Assembly: GCA_000403475.2 (NCBI GenBank)
Contig: KE159797.1
Location: 1-64,000, forward strand
DNA length: 64,000 bases
Reading direction: 5' to 3'
From: Lachnospiraceae bacterium MD308
GTDB taxonomy: Bacteria; Bacillota; Clostridia; Lachnospirales; Lachnospiraceae
Shown in pieces: positions 13,557-23,292 of this stretch (position 1 is the stretch's first letter; each line of letters starts with the position of its first letter). A program made the translations under genes and the position numbers. The notes beneath the pieces are model-generated. The model worked only from the letters and a program-made list of their open reading frames with translations. It searched no databases and was not told the origin of the DNA.

Positions 13557-15696
13557 CTTCCCTCTCTCCTTCTGATACAATCTCAAAATTAACGGTCCGC
13601 ATCATTCTGTTGGTATCGATAACACGCACCCAAACCTTCTGCCCCAGCTTATATACTTTTCTTGTGTGCTCTCCAACCATCTCATAGCTGCTCTCATAGT
13701 AATCGTAGTGATCGTCCGTCATGTTGGTCACATGCACCAGACCTTCTATCGTATTGGGAAGCTCCACATACATTCCCCACTTTGTCATACCAGAAATAAC
13801 ACCGTCAAATACCTGTCCGATTCTCTCCTGCATATATTCCACTTTTTTGAGCTTAATTGTCTCCCGCTCTGCTTCATCAGCACGCCGCTCTGTCTCGCTG
13901 GAGTGCTTCGTCACTTCTTCGAGAATCGCATGGTAATGTTCTATCTTCTCATCGTTCATACGCCCACGCAAATTATCCTTGATAATCCGGTGAATCTGCA
14001 AATCCGGATACCGGCGTATCGGAGAAGTAAAATGTGTATAATACGCTGCCGCAAGCCCGAAATGCCCGGAGTTTTGCGGCGCATACCTGGCCTGTCTCAT
14101 GGAACGGAGCGCAAGCCTGCTAATCAACGCCTCCTCCGGCGTCCCCTCTACCCTTCCTAAAAGCTTTTGTATCTCCTTCGGACGCACCTCGTTCACTCCG
14201 ATATGCATAGAATAGCCAAAATTGTTGATAAATGCGGCCAGGGCCTTTATCTTTTCATCATCCGGTGCATCGTGAGTACGGTACACAAAGGGAAGTTCCT
14301 GCCAATAATAATCCTGAGCCACCGTCTCATTAGCAAGCAGCATAAAATCCTCGATAATCTTCGTGGCTGTATTCCGGTCATAAGGCTTAATCTCTACCGG
14401 TCTCCCCTCTTTGTCAAGCACAAGCTTCGTCTCAGGAAAATCAAAATCAATGGAGCCTCTCTGCCTCCTCTTTTCTCTAAGAAGCCCGGACAACTCCTGC
14501 ATGCACTCAAACATAGGCACAAACTCTTTATATACTTCACGCTCCTCTTCGTCATGGTCTTCGAGAATTTTTTTCACACTCGTATAGGTCATCCGCCGAT
14601 CTACATGGACAACCGTCTCTAAAATCTCATGGTCAACTACGTTGCCCTTCAAATCCACTGTCATAATGCAGCTTAACGCCAGCCGGTCCTCCCCCGCATT
14701 CAGCGAACAAATACCATTACTTAATGTATGCGGAAGCATAGGAATCACGCGGTCCACCAGATAGACACTGGTTCCCCGCTCCTTTGCCTCATGGTCAAGA
14801 GCACTGTTCTCCTGAACATAATTGGTCACATCAGCAATATGCACACCCAGAATATAATCCTTCTCTCTCCGTACAACAGACACCGCATCATCTAGATCCT
14901 TGGCATCCTCGCCGTCAATCGTTACCATCTTAATGTCTCTTAAATCCCTGCGCCCTGCCATATCTGCTTCGCTCACCGGCTTCGAGACACGCTCTGCCTG
15001 CCTGAGCACCTTTTCCGGGAACTCCACCGGAAGGTCATACCCTTTCACAATGGACATAATATCTGTCCCCGGGTCATTCACGTGGCCGATAATCTCTGTC
15101 ACCTGTCCCTCGGGGTTCTTCCCTTCTCCTCCGTAAGAGGTAAGTTCTGCCACGACCTTATGCCCGGTAACCGCGCCTTTCGACTTCTCTGCAGGAATAA
15201 AAATATCCCTGTTAAACTTCTGATTATCAGGTATCACAAATCCATAATTCTTCCCCGGAGTTATCTGATAATATCCTACAACCCTTGTAATTCCCCGCGA
15301 AAGTATCTTTACAATCTTTCCCTCTCTTTTTTTACCTGGAATCTCCTTGACAATCGCAAATTCCACCATATCTCCGTCAAGAGCACCGCCTGTATACTCT
15401 TCCCCGATAAATACATCTTCTGTCTCACCTTGCATCTCCACAAAGCCAAATCCCCTGACATTGGCGCGGTAGACTCCTGCAAGCCTGTCCGCCTCGCCTT
15501 TTACGTATTTCCCGCGTTTGGAGAGATATATCTTTCCTTCTGCCTCAAGAGCCTCAAGGATCTTTCGCAGCTCATCCCTCTGCTCCTTTGGAACCTGCAG
15601 CAAAATGGCAAGCTCCTTAAACTTCATAGGTGTATATAACTCATCACAGATAAAGTCATATACAATCTTTTTCTTCTTATCATATGTCTTATCCAT
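13522..15696 (-). CDS. rnr: Ribonuclease R
   Basis: A 724-aa 3'-5' exoribonuclease of the RNB family that degrades structured RNA and works with tmRNA in decay of non-stop messages. Order of domains: N-terminal winged helix ([24 protein letters not shown]), two cold-shock domains ([36 protein letters not shown]), RNB catalytic core with the Mg-binding Asp cluster in [16 protein letters not shown], the [15 protein letters not shown] motif, and a C-terminal S1 domain ([21 protein letters not shown]). ATG 15696 has AGGAGC 10 bases upstream; a GTG nine bases earlier is less likely. The operon order secG-rnr-smpB is conserved in Firmicutes. Confidence 0.97.
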   Translation of the reverse strand: MDKTYDKKKKIVYDFICDELYTPMKFKELAILLQVPKEQRDELRKILEALEAEGKIYLSKRGKYVKGEADRLAGVYRANVRGFGFVEMQGETEDVFIGEEYTGGALDGDMVEFAIVKEIPGKKREGKIVKILSRGITRVVGYYQITPGKNYGFVIPDNQKFNRDIFIPAEKSKGAVTGHKVVAELTSYGGEGKNPEGQVTEIIGHVNDPGTDIMSIVKGYDLPVEFPEKVLRQAERVSKPVSEADMAGRRDLRDIKMVTIDGEDAKDLDDAVSVVRREKDYILGVHIADVTNYVQENSALDHEAKERGTSVYLVDRVIPMLPHTLSNGICSLNAGEDRLALSCIMTVDLKGNVVDHEILETVVHVDRRMTYTSVKKILEDHDEEEREVYKEFVPMFECMQELSGLLREKRRQRGSIDFDFPETKLVLDKEGRPVEIKPYDRNTATKIIEDFMLLANETVAQDYYWQELPFVYRTHDAPDDEKIKALAAFINNFGYSMHIGVNEVRPKEIQKLLGRVEGTPEEALISRLALRSMRQARYAPQNSGHFGLAAAYYTHFTSPIRRYPDLQIHRIIKDNLRGRMNDEKIEHYHAILEEVTKHSSETERRADEAERETIKLKKVEYMQERIGQVFDGVISGMTKWGMYVELPNTIEGLVHVTNMTDDHYDYYESSYEMVGEHTRKVYKLGQKVWVRVIDTNRMMRTVNFEIVSEGEREDGEDEWQADSQ

Positions 15697-15723
15697 CCTG
15701 CACACTGCTCCTTTCTCATATGG

Positions 15724-15756
15724 AAAAAGGACACTCCCTCAATACAGGAGTGTCCC
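15724..15756 (-). terminator. Terminator-like hairpin between secG and rnr
   Basis: GGACACTCC and GGAGTGTCC arms (15729-15737, 15747-15755) followed by TTTTT on the minus strand. It should reduce transcription from secG into rnr. Confidence 0.75.
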
Positions 15757-15780
15757 ACCATGCTCACAATAATACGTTCC

Positions 15781-16023
15781 TTAAGCAAATACCTTCAAAT
15801 TCAACACTGCTGCCAGTACTATAAACAGAATCGCAAGGAACTTTGTAGATTTTACCAGCGCACCTTCCATAGAACGTCCTTTGTTTTGTCCCCAATAGGT
15901 GTCTGCCATACCACTGATCGTCCCAAGTCCCGCTGATTTTCCTTCCTGCATCAACACGATGGCTGTCAATGCGATACAGTCTATTGCAAATATAATCATT
16001 AATACTGTCTTCAATATCTCCAT
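15781..16023 (-). CDS. secG: Preprotein translocase subunit SecG
   Basis: An 80-aa membrane protein with two helices (TVLMIIFAIDCIALTAIVLM and FLAILFIVLAAVLNLKVF) linked by the conserved QEGKSAGLGTISGMADTYWGQNKGRSMEG loop. It assists SecYE in protein export. AGGAGGTGGTAGATT lies before the ATG. It is upstream of rnr in the same direction, with a terminator-like hairpin between them. Confidence 0.93.
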   Translation of the reverse strand: MEILKTVLMIIFAIDCIALTAIVLMQEGKSAGLGTISGMADTYWGQNKGRSMEGALVKSTKFLAILFIVLAAVLNLKVFA

Positions 16024-16133
16024 AATCTACCACCTCCTGCGTATAAACCATATCTATAGTAACACAGGGGACAGAAGTTTACAAGTATTTTTTGCCACTT
16101 TTCCTGCCCTTTAAAAATTTCAACCTTTTGTAT

Positions 16134-17432
16134 TTACCCAAATGGATTGTTGTACTCTGCTACATTTCCAAGTTCATCCTCTATGCGCAGAAGCCGGTTA
16201 TATTTTGCTACACGCTCACCGCGGCAGGGCGCCCCTGTCTTAATCTGCCCTGCGTTAAATGCGACCGCAATATCTGCTATTATCGAATCTGCCGTCTCAC
16301 CTGAACGATGTGATATGACTGCCTGATAACCTGCATTCCGGGCCATCTCCACCGCGTCAAAGGCTTCGGTCAGTGTTCCTATCTGGTTTACTTTTACAAG
16401 AATCGCATTGGCAACTTCTTTTTCAATTCCTTTTTTAAGCCTTCGGGTATTGGTCACAAACAGATCATCCCCTACAAGCTGTGTGCTCAGTCCGGTTCTT
16501 GTAGTCAGAAGCTCCCAGCCATCCCAGTCCTCCTCGTCTAACGGGTCCTCCAATGATACAATGGGAAATTGCTGAACCAATTCTTCATAATAATCGATTA
16601 ATTCTTCCGCAGACCTGATTACTTTGTGCCCATGCATCTTTGCTTCACCCTCAAATACATATTTTTTAAAATGCTTGTCATACAATTCAGATGCAGCAAC
16701 GTCAAGCGCAAGGCTTACATCCTTTCCCGGACAATACCCCGCTTTCTCAATTGCTTCAACCAGAATGTGAAGCGCTTCTTTCGTGTCCGGGAGATCCGGT
16801 GCGAATCCCCCTTCATCTCCTACGGCAGTGCTAAGTCCGGCAGCATTCAGTATCTCCTTCAATGTATGATAAATCTCTGCACACATTCGAAGCCCTTCTT
16901 TAAAGCAGCACGCTCCTACAGGCATTATCATAAATTCCTGAATGTCAATGGTATTGTCCGCATGTCTGCCGCCATTCAGGATATTCATCATGGGCACCGG
17001 CATCCTTTTTGCATTTGTGCCGCCAAGATACGCATAGAGCGGCAGTCCAAGCGCACAAGCCGCGGCGCGGGCCGCCGCCATAGACACTCCAAGCAGTGCA
17101 TTAGCGCCGAGATTAGATTTATTCTCTGTCCCGTCAAGCTTATTTAACACCGCATCAAGGGCTGCCTGTCCAAACACATTCATCCCTGTAATCTCCGGCG
17201 CAATCTTCGCATTGACATGATCAACTGCCTGCGTCACCCCGAGTCCTCTGTATCTTTTTTCCCCATCCCGAAGCTCTACAGCTTCGAACTGTCCCGTAGA
17301 TGCCCCCGACGGAACTCCGGCACGTCCGATAAATTTTTCTCCTGCCAAAACTTCAACCTCTATGGTAGGATTGCCGCGGGAATCTAATATTTCTCTTGCG
17401 TAAACATCTGTAATCGGCAAATATTTGTGCAT
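16134..17432 (-). CDS. eno: Enolase
   Basis: A 432-aa glycolytic enzyme converting 2-phosphoglycerate to phosphoenolpyruvate. Visible signatures: [17 protein letters not shown] at the N-terminus, [15 protein letters not shown] loop, the Mg ligands in SLALDVAAS and [13 protein letters not shown] and [10 protein letters not shown], the catalytic Lys in [10 protein letters not shown], and the terminal [19 protein letters not shown]. Full length. GTAAGGAGGAAGTAAAGCT precedes the ATG. The gene stands upstream of secG (110 bp gap) and is divergent from the yitT gene. Confidence 0.97.
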   Translation of the reverse strand: MHKYLPITDVYAREILDSRGNPTIEVEVLAGEKFIGRAGVPSGASTGQFEAVELRDGEKRYRGLGVTQAVDHVNAKIAPEITGMNVFGQAALDAVLNKLDGTENKSNLGANALLGVSMAAARAAACALGLPLYAYLGGTNAKRMPVPMMNILNGGRHADNTIDIQEFMIMPVGACCFKEGLRMCAEIYHTLKEILNAAGLSTAVGDEGGFAPDLPDTKEALHILVEAIEKAGYCPGKDVSLALDVAASELYDKHFKKYVFEGEAKMHGHKVIRSAEELIDYYEELVQQFPIVSLEDPLDEEDWDGWELLTTRTGLSTQLVGDDLFVTNTRRLKKGIEKEVANAILVKVNQIGTLTEAFDAVEMARNAGYQAVISHRSGETADSIIADIAVAFNAGQIKTGAPCRGERVAKYNRLLRIEDELGNVAEYNNPFG

Positions 17433-17530
17433 AGCTTTACTTCCTCCTTACGAGAAAATAGTATTTCCTGAAACCGCAAACCAAATTCATCAATATTCTT
17501 GATTTTCTTCATTCATCTTTTGTCCATCAG

Positions 17531-17559
17531 TTGACGCAAAAAAATACAAGGGGTACAAT
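17531..17559 (+). promoter_or_regulatory. Promoter of the YitT gene
   Basis: TTGACG (17531-17536), 17 bp, TACAAT (17554-17559), about 50 bp before the ATG. Confidence 0.65.
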
Positions 17560-17616
17560 CTCAATGGTCATAATAAGGCTAAATAAAAAATATTATCAAA
17601 TACCGGAGAAATTAAT

Positions 17617-18459
17617 ATGAAAACTCAAGCGAAAAATTTTGTGTTATTAACTGTAAGCACGCTTCTGAGCGCTGTCGGAATTTATTTTTTCAAGTTTGCC
17701 AACAATTTTACTTTTGGCGGTATCACGGGTCTTGCCGTTCTCGTTGCCAAATCAGGAATTATCTCTGCCAGTGATTTTTCATTCATTGCCAATATACTTC
17801 TTTTAATCATCGGCTGGATCGTACTCGGGAAAAAATTTGCCACAAAGACGGCATATTGCACGATTCTTCTGTCCTTTTCCCTCTCGGCACTTGAAAGAAT
17901 CTATCCTCTGAGCCATCCGCTCACCAACGAACCGCTGCTTGAGCTTATGTTCGCTATCGCCCTGCCGGCCCTCGGCTCCGCAGTGCTGTTCAATATCGGC
18001 TCCTCAAGCGGCGGTACGGATGTAATAGCTATGATCATGAAAAAATATACCAGTGTAGATATCGGGAAAGCACTCCTTCTATCCGATATACTTATTACGC
18101 TGTCCGGATGCTTCGTGTTCGATATCTCGAATGGACTTTATTCATTTCTCGGACTCGCGCTGCGTTCCTTTATGATTGACGGATTCATAGAGAGTCTGAA
18201 CCTGTCAAAATACTTCAATGTGGTCTGTACTTCCCCGCAGCCTATCTGTGATTTTATTAAAGAAAATCTGCATCGAAGCGCCACAATCGTAAATGCAAAG
18301 GGGGCATTTTCAGGCGACGATAAGTATATTATCTTCACTGTCTTAAACCGTATGGAGGCAGTAAGGCTTAGAAACTTTATTAAGGAAAACTCTCCTGACG
18401 CCTTTTTGCTTATCTCCAATACAAGCGAAATCATCGGTAAAGGATTCCATTCAATCTAA
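17617..18459 (+). CDS. YitT family membrane protein
   Basis: A 280-aa protein with five hydrophobic segments in the first 190 residues (FVLLTVSTLLSAVGIYFF; FGGITGLAVLVAK; FIANILLLIIGWIVLGKKF; LFNIGSSSGGTDVIAMIMKK; ILITLSGCFVF) and a C-terminal cytoplasmic DUF2179 domain (FNVVCTSPQPICDFIKENLHRSATIVNAKGAFSGDDKYIIFTV). This is the standard YitT/DUF161 architecture. The function of the family is unresolved; the GGTDV motif suggests a carrier. Monocistronic between its own promoter and a strong terminator. Confidence 0.9.
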   Translation: MKTQAKNFVLLTVSTLLSAVGIYFFKFANNFTFGGITGLAVLVAKSGIISASDFSFIANILLLIIGWIVLGKKFATKTAYCTILLSFSLSALERIYPLSHPLTNEPLLELMFAIALPALGSAVLFNIGSSSGGTDVIAMIMKKYTSVDIGKALLLSDILITLSGCFVFDISNGLYSFLGLALRSFMIDGFIESLNLSKYFNVVCTSPQPICDFIKENLHRSATIVNAKGAFSGDDKYIIFTVLNRMEAVRLRNFIKENSPDAFLLISNTSEIIGKGFHSI

Positions 18460-18492
18460 TCTGCCGCTTTCAAAACAAAATTTTCTATATAC

Positions 18493-18549
18493 AAAAAGAT
18501 TCGAATCTCCGCCTCTTACCGGATACCCGAATCTTTTTTAATGTTCCCT
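18493..18549. terminator. Bidirectional terminator between yitT and glmM
   Basis: AAAAAGATTCG and CGAATCTTTTTT arms, loop of 34 bases, with T-tracts on either strand between two convergent genes. Confidence 0.75.
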
Positions 18550-18550
18550 T

Positions 18551-19897
18551 TTACCCTACTACTAAACCTTCTGCGCGAATCACATCCACCACTTGATTCA
18601 CATACTTCTCACATAACTCATCCGTAGATGCCTCCACCATTACGCGGATAACCGGCTCTGTACCGCTCTCCCTCACCAGGATTCGTCCATCGTCTCCCAA
18701 TGCCTCTGCCACATCGTTTACTGCCTTCGTCACTTCCGGGTTCTCACGGGCAGTCTTTTTATCCGCCACCCGGACATTCTTAAGAAGCTGCGGATAAATC
18801 TTTACATCTTCGGAAAGCTTAGAAAGGCTCTGCTTTTTCTCCAGCATAACCTCCATGACCATCAAGGATGTCAGAATGCCGTCACCGGTCGTAGCATGCT
18901 TGCTGAAGATAATGTGGCCGGATTGCTCTCCTCCCAATGAAAAGTTGTTACGCACCATGTTTTCATACACATATTTATCGCCTACGGCAGTCTTTTCATA
19001 CTTCAATCCAACCTTATCACATGCCTTATATAATCCCAGATTGGACATAATTGTCGTAACAATCGTATCTCCGTTAAGACGTCCATTTTCCTTGAGGTAC
19101 TTGCCGCAAACATAAAGGATCAAATCCCCATCCACCACATTGCCGTTCTCATCCACGGCAATACAGCGATCTGCGTCCCCGTCATAAGCAAAACCTACAT
19201 TCAGTTTTTTCTCTTTTACATAGTTCTGAAGAACCTCAATATGTGTGGAACCACAATCTTTATTGATATTTGTCCCATCAGGCTCACAGTTAAATACATA
19301 AGTCTTCGCCCCAAGCGCATCATATACCGCCTTTGCGATGGTAAATGCACTTCCGTTTGAACAGTCAAGCCCCACCTTCATATCCTCGAAGGAACGGGTT
19401 GCAAGCGAAATCAGATAACCAATATAGCGGTTTCTCCCCGCCACATAATCAATGGTCCGCCCGATATCTTCCTTCTTTGCAAGAGGAATCTCCGGAATCT
19501 TTCCGTCGATATAGTCCTCGATTTTTTCCTCTACCTCTGCCTCCATCTTATGACCTTTGCCGTTAATTACTTTTATCCCATTGTCATAATATGGATTATG
19601 GCTTGCAGAAATCATAATACCACAGTCAAAATTCTCCGTCCTCGTCACATAAGAAACGCTGGGTGTTGTCGTAACATGGAGAAGATAAGCATTCGCCCCC
19701 GACGCAGTTAATCCTGCCGCTAAGGCATACTCGAACATGTAGCTGCTCCTTCTCGTATCCTTGCCGATTACAACTCTTGCCCTGTGCTCCTGACCATAAT
19801 ACCATCCAAGATATCTTCCCACCTTGAAAGCATGCTCCACCGTCAACACTTCATTGGCCTCGCCTCGAAATCCGTCTGTACCAAAATATTTACCCAT
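18551..19897 (-). CDS. glmM: Phosphoglucosamine mutase
   Basis: A 448-aa alpha-D-phosphohexomutase that converts glucosamine-6-phosphate to glucosamine-1-phosphate for peptidoglycan precursors. The N-terminal GTDGFRG, the phosphoserine loop ISASHNPYYDNGIK (Ser about residue 99), the metal site FAYDGDADRC, the sugar-binding GGEQSGH and the phosphate-binding RESGTEPVIRVMVE are all present. Start ATG 19897 follows AAGGAGAAGCATT; the longer frame upstream has no family similarity. PMM/PGM relatives share the fold, but the short GTDGFRGEAN start favours GlmM. Confidence 0.93.
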   Translation of the reverse strand: MGKYFGTDGFRGEANEVLTVEHAFKVGRYLGWYYGQEHRARVVIGKDTRRSSYMFEYALAAGLTASGANAYLLHVTTTPSVSYVTRTENFDCGIMISASHNPYYDNGIKVINGKGHKMEAEVEEKIEDYIDGKIPEIPLAKKEDIGRTIDYVAGRNRYIGYLISLATRSFEDMKVGLDCSNGSAFTIAKAVYDALGAKTYVFNCEPDGTNINKDCGSTHIEVLQNYVKEKKLNVGFAYDGDADRCIAVDENGNVVDGDLILYVCGKYLKENGRLNGDTIVTTIMSNLGLYKACDKVGLKYEKTAVGDKYVYENMVRNNFSLGGEQSGHIIFSKHATTGDGILTSLMVMEVMLEKKQSLSKLSEDVKIYPQLLKNVRVADKKTARENPEVTKAVNDVAEALGDDGRILVRESGTEPVIRVMVEASTDELCEKYVNQVVDVIRAEGLVVG

Positions 19898-19997
19898 AAT
19901 GCTTCTCCTTAAATATCGTTTGTCATATCTGCCAAATTTTTTGTACATTCAAAAATGCACTACCACATTATATTCCCTTTTTCTGCAAGATACAACC

Positions 19998-21128
19998 CTA
20001 TTTTGTTTTTACCGATTTTACCTTAGACCATGCAGAATACACTTTCTTTCCTTTGACCGTCTTATATGTCCTGATTCTTATATAATATTTTTTCCTGGAT
20101 TTCAGTTTCGTGATCGTCTTCGACGTCGTCTTATTATTACTGATTGTTTTCGTCTTTTTACCGCTTTTAAACTTACTGCTTGTAGAATACTGTATCTGGT
20201 ATCCCGGTTTTCCCGCGAGTTGTCTCTTCCAACTTACTTTAATCTTTTTCTTGCCCGGAGTCAGTTTGACAATGCTGGTTTTCTTTGGCGCTGCAGAGCC
20301 AGAAGCAGTTTTAATGCTTCCGCTCACCTTTATCTTAGCCGAAGAAACAACCGAAGAACCGGACAATATGCTGATTTTAGCGGTTCCTGCACCTACGCCC
20401 TTAATGACTCCACTACTGTTTACTGTACACACTCCCTCATTGGAACTTTTGAAGGTAAATCCTTTCGGAGTTCCTGTCGTAGAAAAGTAACCGTCACCGC
20501 AAACCAAAAGCGCTTTTGCCGTCTTACCCGCCTCGACTGTGGACGGACTGCATATCAATTTTACCGGTACCAGCGCACCGTCAAACGCAATGTCCCGTGT
20601 AACCGTTCTGTTGCTATAAGAACCTTTTAATGCGGCGCCGGACAATTTTGTTCCAAAACACTGAACCCAATAGTATTGATCATCAACCACTGCCATTCCG
20701 ATTCCTATAGAATTATACGATTTATCCAAAATGTTAGCCCTGTGCCCCGGCGAGTTCATCCACCCTTTCATTACCTGAGCTGACGTTCTTTGTCCGGCTG
20801 CTATATTCTCGCCCATCATTAACTCAGAAACAGAAAAACAATCTTCTCCATTAGGGCGAACATGCTGAAAAAACACCGATATTTCATGCGCCCGAAACAT
20901 TGCTGCATCCAGAAGCTCCTTATCCATTGTTAATGGCTGCGCTCCTGACGCCGTCCTCTGCTTGTTAACTTCATTCAGCACCTCAAAAGCCATCTTGTAA
21001 TCATACTTTGCCTTTATGGATACCCTTCCAGTCTCAGCCGCCTGTACCTCTTCCATTGGAATCAGTACTGAAAACAGTACCGCCAGTGTCACTACAAGTG
21101 CCATAATTCTATATCTGATTTTCAGCAT
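19998..21128 (-). CDS. Secreted CAP-domain protein with Big2 and FnIII-like domains
   Basis: A 376-aa exported protein. Signal peptide with MALVVTLAVLFSVLIP and a likely cut after VQA (about residue 30). A CAP/SCP domain covers about 40-170 (FEVLNEVNKQRTASGAQPLT, SPGHRANILDKSYNSIGIGM, YYWVQCFG), with the His and Glu residues of YkwD-like proteins. A bacterial Ig-like (Big2) domain follows (VCTVNSSGVIKGVGAGTAKISI), then a C-terminal fibronectin III-like module ending KKYYIRIRTYKTVKGKKVYSAWSKVKSVKTK. Essentially the same last module closes the M64 peptidase at 33.5 kb, suggesting a common surface role. GGTGGGAG precedes ATG 21128. Confidence 0.85.
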   Translation of the reverse strand: MLKIRYRIMALVVTLAVLFSVLIPMEEVQAAETGRVSIKAKYDYKMAFEVLNEVNKQRTASGAQPLTMDKELLDAAMFRAHEISVFFQHVRPNGEDCFSVSELMMGENIAAGQRTSAQVMKGWMNSPGHRANILDKSYNSIGIGMAVVDDQYYWVQCFGTKLSGAALKGSYSNRTVTRDIAFDGALVPVKLICSPSTVEAGKTAKALLVCGDGYFSTTGTPKGFTFKSSNEGVCTVNSSGVIKGVGAGTAKISILSGSSVVSSAKIKVSGSIKTASGSAAPKKTSIVKLTPGKKKIKVSWKRQLAGKPGYQIQYSTSSKFKSGKKTKTISNNKTTSKTITKLKSRKKYYIRIRTYKTVKGKKVYSAWSKVKSVKTK

Positions 21129-21171
21129 ATTCTCCCACCTAATCCTCTCTCTTTCAAAATGAATCATTCGT

Positions 21172-22350
21172 TTAATGATGGAATAATCTAAGCCCCGTAA
21201 AGCTCATCACCATCCCATATTTATTGCAGGACGCGATTACATGGTCGTCTCTCACAGAACCGCCCGGCTGCGCCACATACTTTACGCCGCTCCTATGAGC
21301 ACGCTCGATATTGTCCCCAAATGGAAAGAAAGCGTCCGAGCCGAGAGCCACGTCGGACATCTTGTCAAGCCACTCTCTCTTCGCCTCTCTCGTAAATACC
21401 TCTGGTTTCTCCTTGAAGATATTCTCCCATGCACCGTCTGCCAGCACGTCCATATAGTCCTCGCCGATGTAAAGGTCGATGGCATTGTCCCGGTCTGCCC
21501 TGCGGATGCCGTCCACAAACGGAAGGCCCATCACCTGCGGCGACTGTCTGAGCCACCAGTTATCCGCTTTCGTTCCCGCCAGACGGGTGCAGTGAATCCT
21601 GGACTGCTGCCCTGCGCCGATGCCGATTGCCTGTCCGTCCTTTACATAGCACACGGAGTTGGACTGCGTGTACTTCAGCGTGATCATAGAGATGGCAAGG
21701 TCAATCTTCGCCTGTTCCGTAAGCTCCTTATTATCCGTCACAATATCTGCAAAGAACTCATCGTCAATCTTCAGCTCATTCCTGCCCTGCTCAAAGGTAA
21801 TGCCGAACACATCCTTGTGCTCTAACGGTTCCGGCACATAATCCGCGTCTATCTGGATGACATTGTAATTGCCGTTCTTCTTTGCCTTTAAGATCTCCAG
21901 CGCCTCCTCCGTATATCCCGGAGCGATCACGCCGTCAGACACCTCTCTTTTTATGAGCCTTGCCGTGTCCGCGTCACAAGTATCGGACAGTGAGATAAAG
22001 TCTCCGAAGGAAGACATCCGATCGGCTCCTCTCGCCCTTGCGTAAGCGCAGGCTAACGGTGACAGCTCCCCAAGGTCGTCTACCCAGTAAATCTTCGCCA
22101 GCGTGTCGGAAAGGGGCAGCCCTACCGCCGCTCCCGCCGGAGATACGTGCTTGAAAGATGTCGCCGCCGGAAGTCCGGTAGCCTGCTTAAGCTCCTTCAC
22201 CAGCTGCCATCCGTTAAAAGCGTCCAGAAAATTAATGTATCCCGGCCTGCCGTTCAACACGGTGATGGGAAGGTCGCTACCGTCTGCCATGTAGATCTTT
22301 GACGGTTTCTGGTTCGGATTGCAGCCATATTTTAACTCTAATTCTTTCAT
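21172..22350 (-). CDS. Stand-alone AICAR transformylase (PurH C-terminal domain type)
   Basis: A 392-aa enzyme that formylates AICAR to FAICAR with 10-formyl-THF, the ninth step of purine synthesis. It corresponds to the AICARFT domain of bifunctional PurH: ELKYGCNPNQKPSKIY opening, the catalytic Lys-His in TSFKHVSPAGAAVG, the SNSVCYVKDGQAIGIGAGQQSRIHC block and the C-terminal FPFGDNIERAHRSGVKYVAQPGGSVRDDHVI. The IMP cyclohydrolase (N-terminal) domain is absent; that step is supplied by the gene 11 bp upstream in the same operon. AGGAGGAGATAAG precedes the ATG. Confidence 0.92.
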   Translation of the reverse strand: MKELELKYGCNPNQKPSKIYMADGSDLPITVLNGRPGYINFLDAFNGWQLVKELKQATGLPAATSFKHVSPAGAAVGLPLSDTLAKIYWVDDLGELSPLACAYARARGADRMSSFGDFISLSDTCDADTARLIKREVSDGVIAPGYTEEALEILKAKKNGNYNVIQIDADYVPEPLEHKDVFGITFEQGRNELKIDDEFFADIVTDNKELTEQAKIDLAISMITLKYTQSNSVCYVKDGQAIGIGAGQQSRIHCTRLAGTKADNWWLRQSPQVMGLPFVDGIRRADRDNAIDLYIGEDYMDVLADGAWENIFKEKPEVFTREAKREWLDKMSDVALGSDAFFPFGDNIERAHRSGVKYVAQPGGSVRDDHVIASCNKYGMVMSFTGLRLFHH

Positions 22351-22361
22351 CTTATCTCCTC

Positions 22362-23075
22362 CTATTTGTTCTTGTTTATAATCTTTGTCTCGTATTCTCC
22401 GGTTTCAATGTCGATGTAGCGCACGAACAAGGATACCTTATTGTCCTCATTCAGGCTGTTCCACAATGTATCTGCAAATGCATCCATATCGTCCGGTATG
22501 CCGATCAGTTTCGGCTCGCCCTCAAAGCTTGGCAGAGGATTGCCGTCGCACTTGTAGGTATGGATGAAATGCCCTTCGCCCGCCGCCGGATTTTCATAAG
22601 CAAAGGTAAACCGGCTGCAGCTCTCAGGATTTCCGTTATTGCTCTTTAAGATAGACATCGCGTAATTGTATTTCCCGTTCCCGATATGCATGATTCCGGA
22701 AATACGCGGCGTAAAGTTCGGCCCGTCCGGCTCGAACTCCCGGCTCCTTAAGGACTGCTCGAAAGTAAGCTGCTTGTCCATACCCTCATAGATGGTATCC
22801 GTCTGGTCGCCGTTGGTCACGATCGTCTTATTTCCCAGCACACGGACAGGCGCATAGATGATAAGGCTCGGGTCCTCAAGCTTTGACTCGTCAAACGCCT
22901 GGGTCCTGATGCCCTCTCCTTCTTCCGCGAAAATACGGTTGCGGCTGTTAGCGCTCCTCCCCATGATGAAATACGCCGTCACCGCCTTCGTGCCATCTTC
23001 ACTTCTGCCGATGATGATCCCGCGGCCCGGATAAGAATTGCCCTGCAGTTCCTTTTCAATTGATAACATCTCCAT
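22362..23075 (-). CDS. purO: IMP cyclohydrolase, PurO type
   Basis: A 237-aa protein of the IMP_cyclohyd family (PurO type, first known from archaea), which closes FAICAR to IMP, the last step of purine synthesis. Features: NSYPGRGIIIGRSEDGTKAVTAYFIMGRSANSRNR, the GDQTDTIYEGM segment and DGPNFTPRISGI. ATG 23075 (AAAGGAGAGGTATTC upstream) is preferred to an extension to 23117. Together with the downstream AICAR transformylase it replaces bifunctional PurH, an arrangement seen in Lachnospiraceae. Confidence 0.85.
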   Translation of the reverse strand: MEMLSIEKELQGNSYPGRGIIIGRSEDGTKAVTAYFIMGRSANSRNRIFAEEGEGIRTQAFDESKLEDPSLIIYAPVRVLGNKTIVTNGDQTDTIYEGMDKQLTFEQSLRSREFEPDGPNFTPRISGIMHIGNGKYNYAMSILKSNNGNPESCSRFTFAYENPAAGEGHFIHTYKCDGNPLPSFEGEPKLIGIPDDMDAFADTLWNSLNEDNKVSLFVRYIDIETGEYETKIINKNK

Positions 23076-23292
23076 GAATACCTCTCCTTTTTGCATTTGT
23101 TTAAATTGTTCTTTCATTATATATAAATACCATAGATTTTTCCAGTAGTATTTGCACGCTTTAAAAACATATTACAAATTTAAAAGGTACAGGCTGTTAT
23201 TTTCGTATATTTTTACTCTTGAATGGAATAGCTGAAAAGCATAGAATAATTATCAGATTTTAAACGAAGTATTTTTACGCGAGGTGTTTTAT

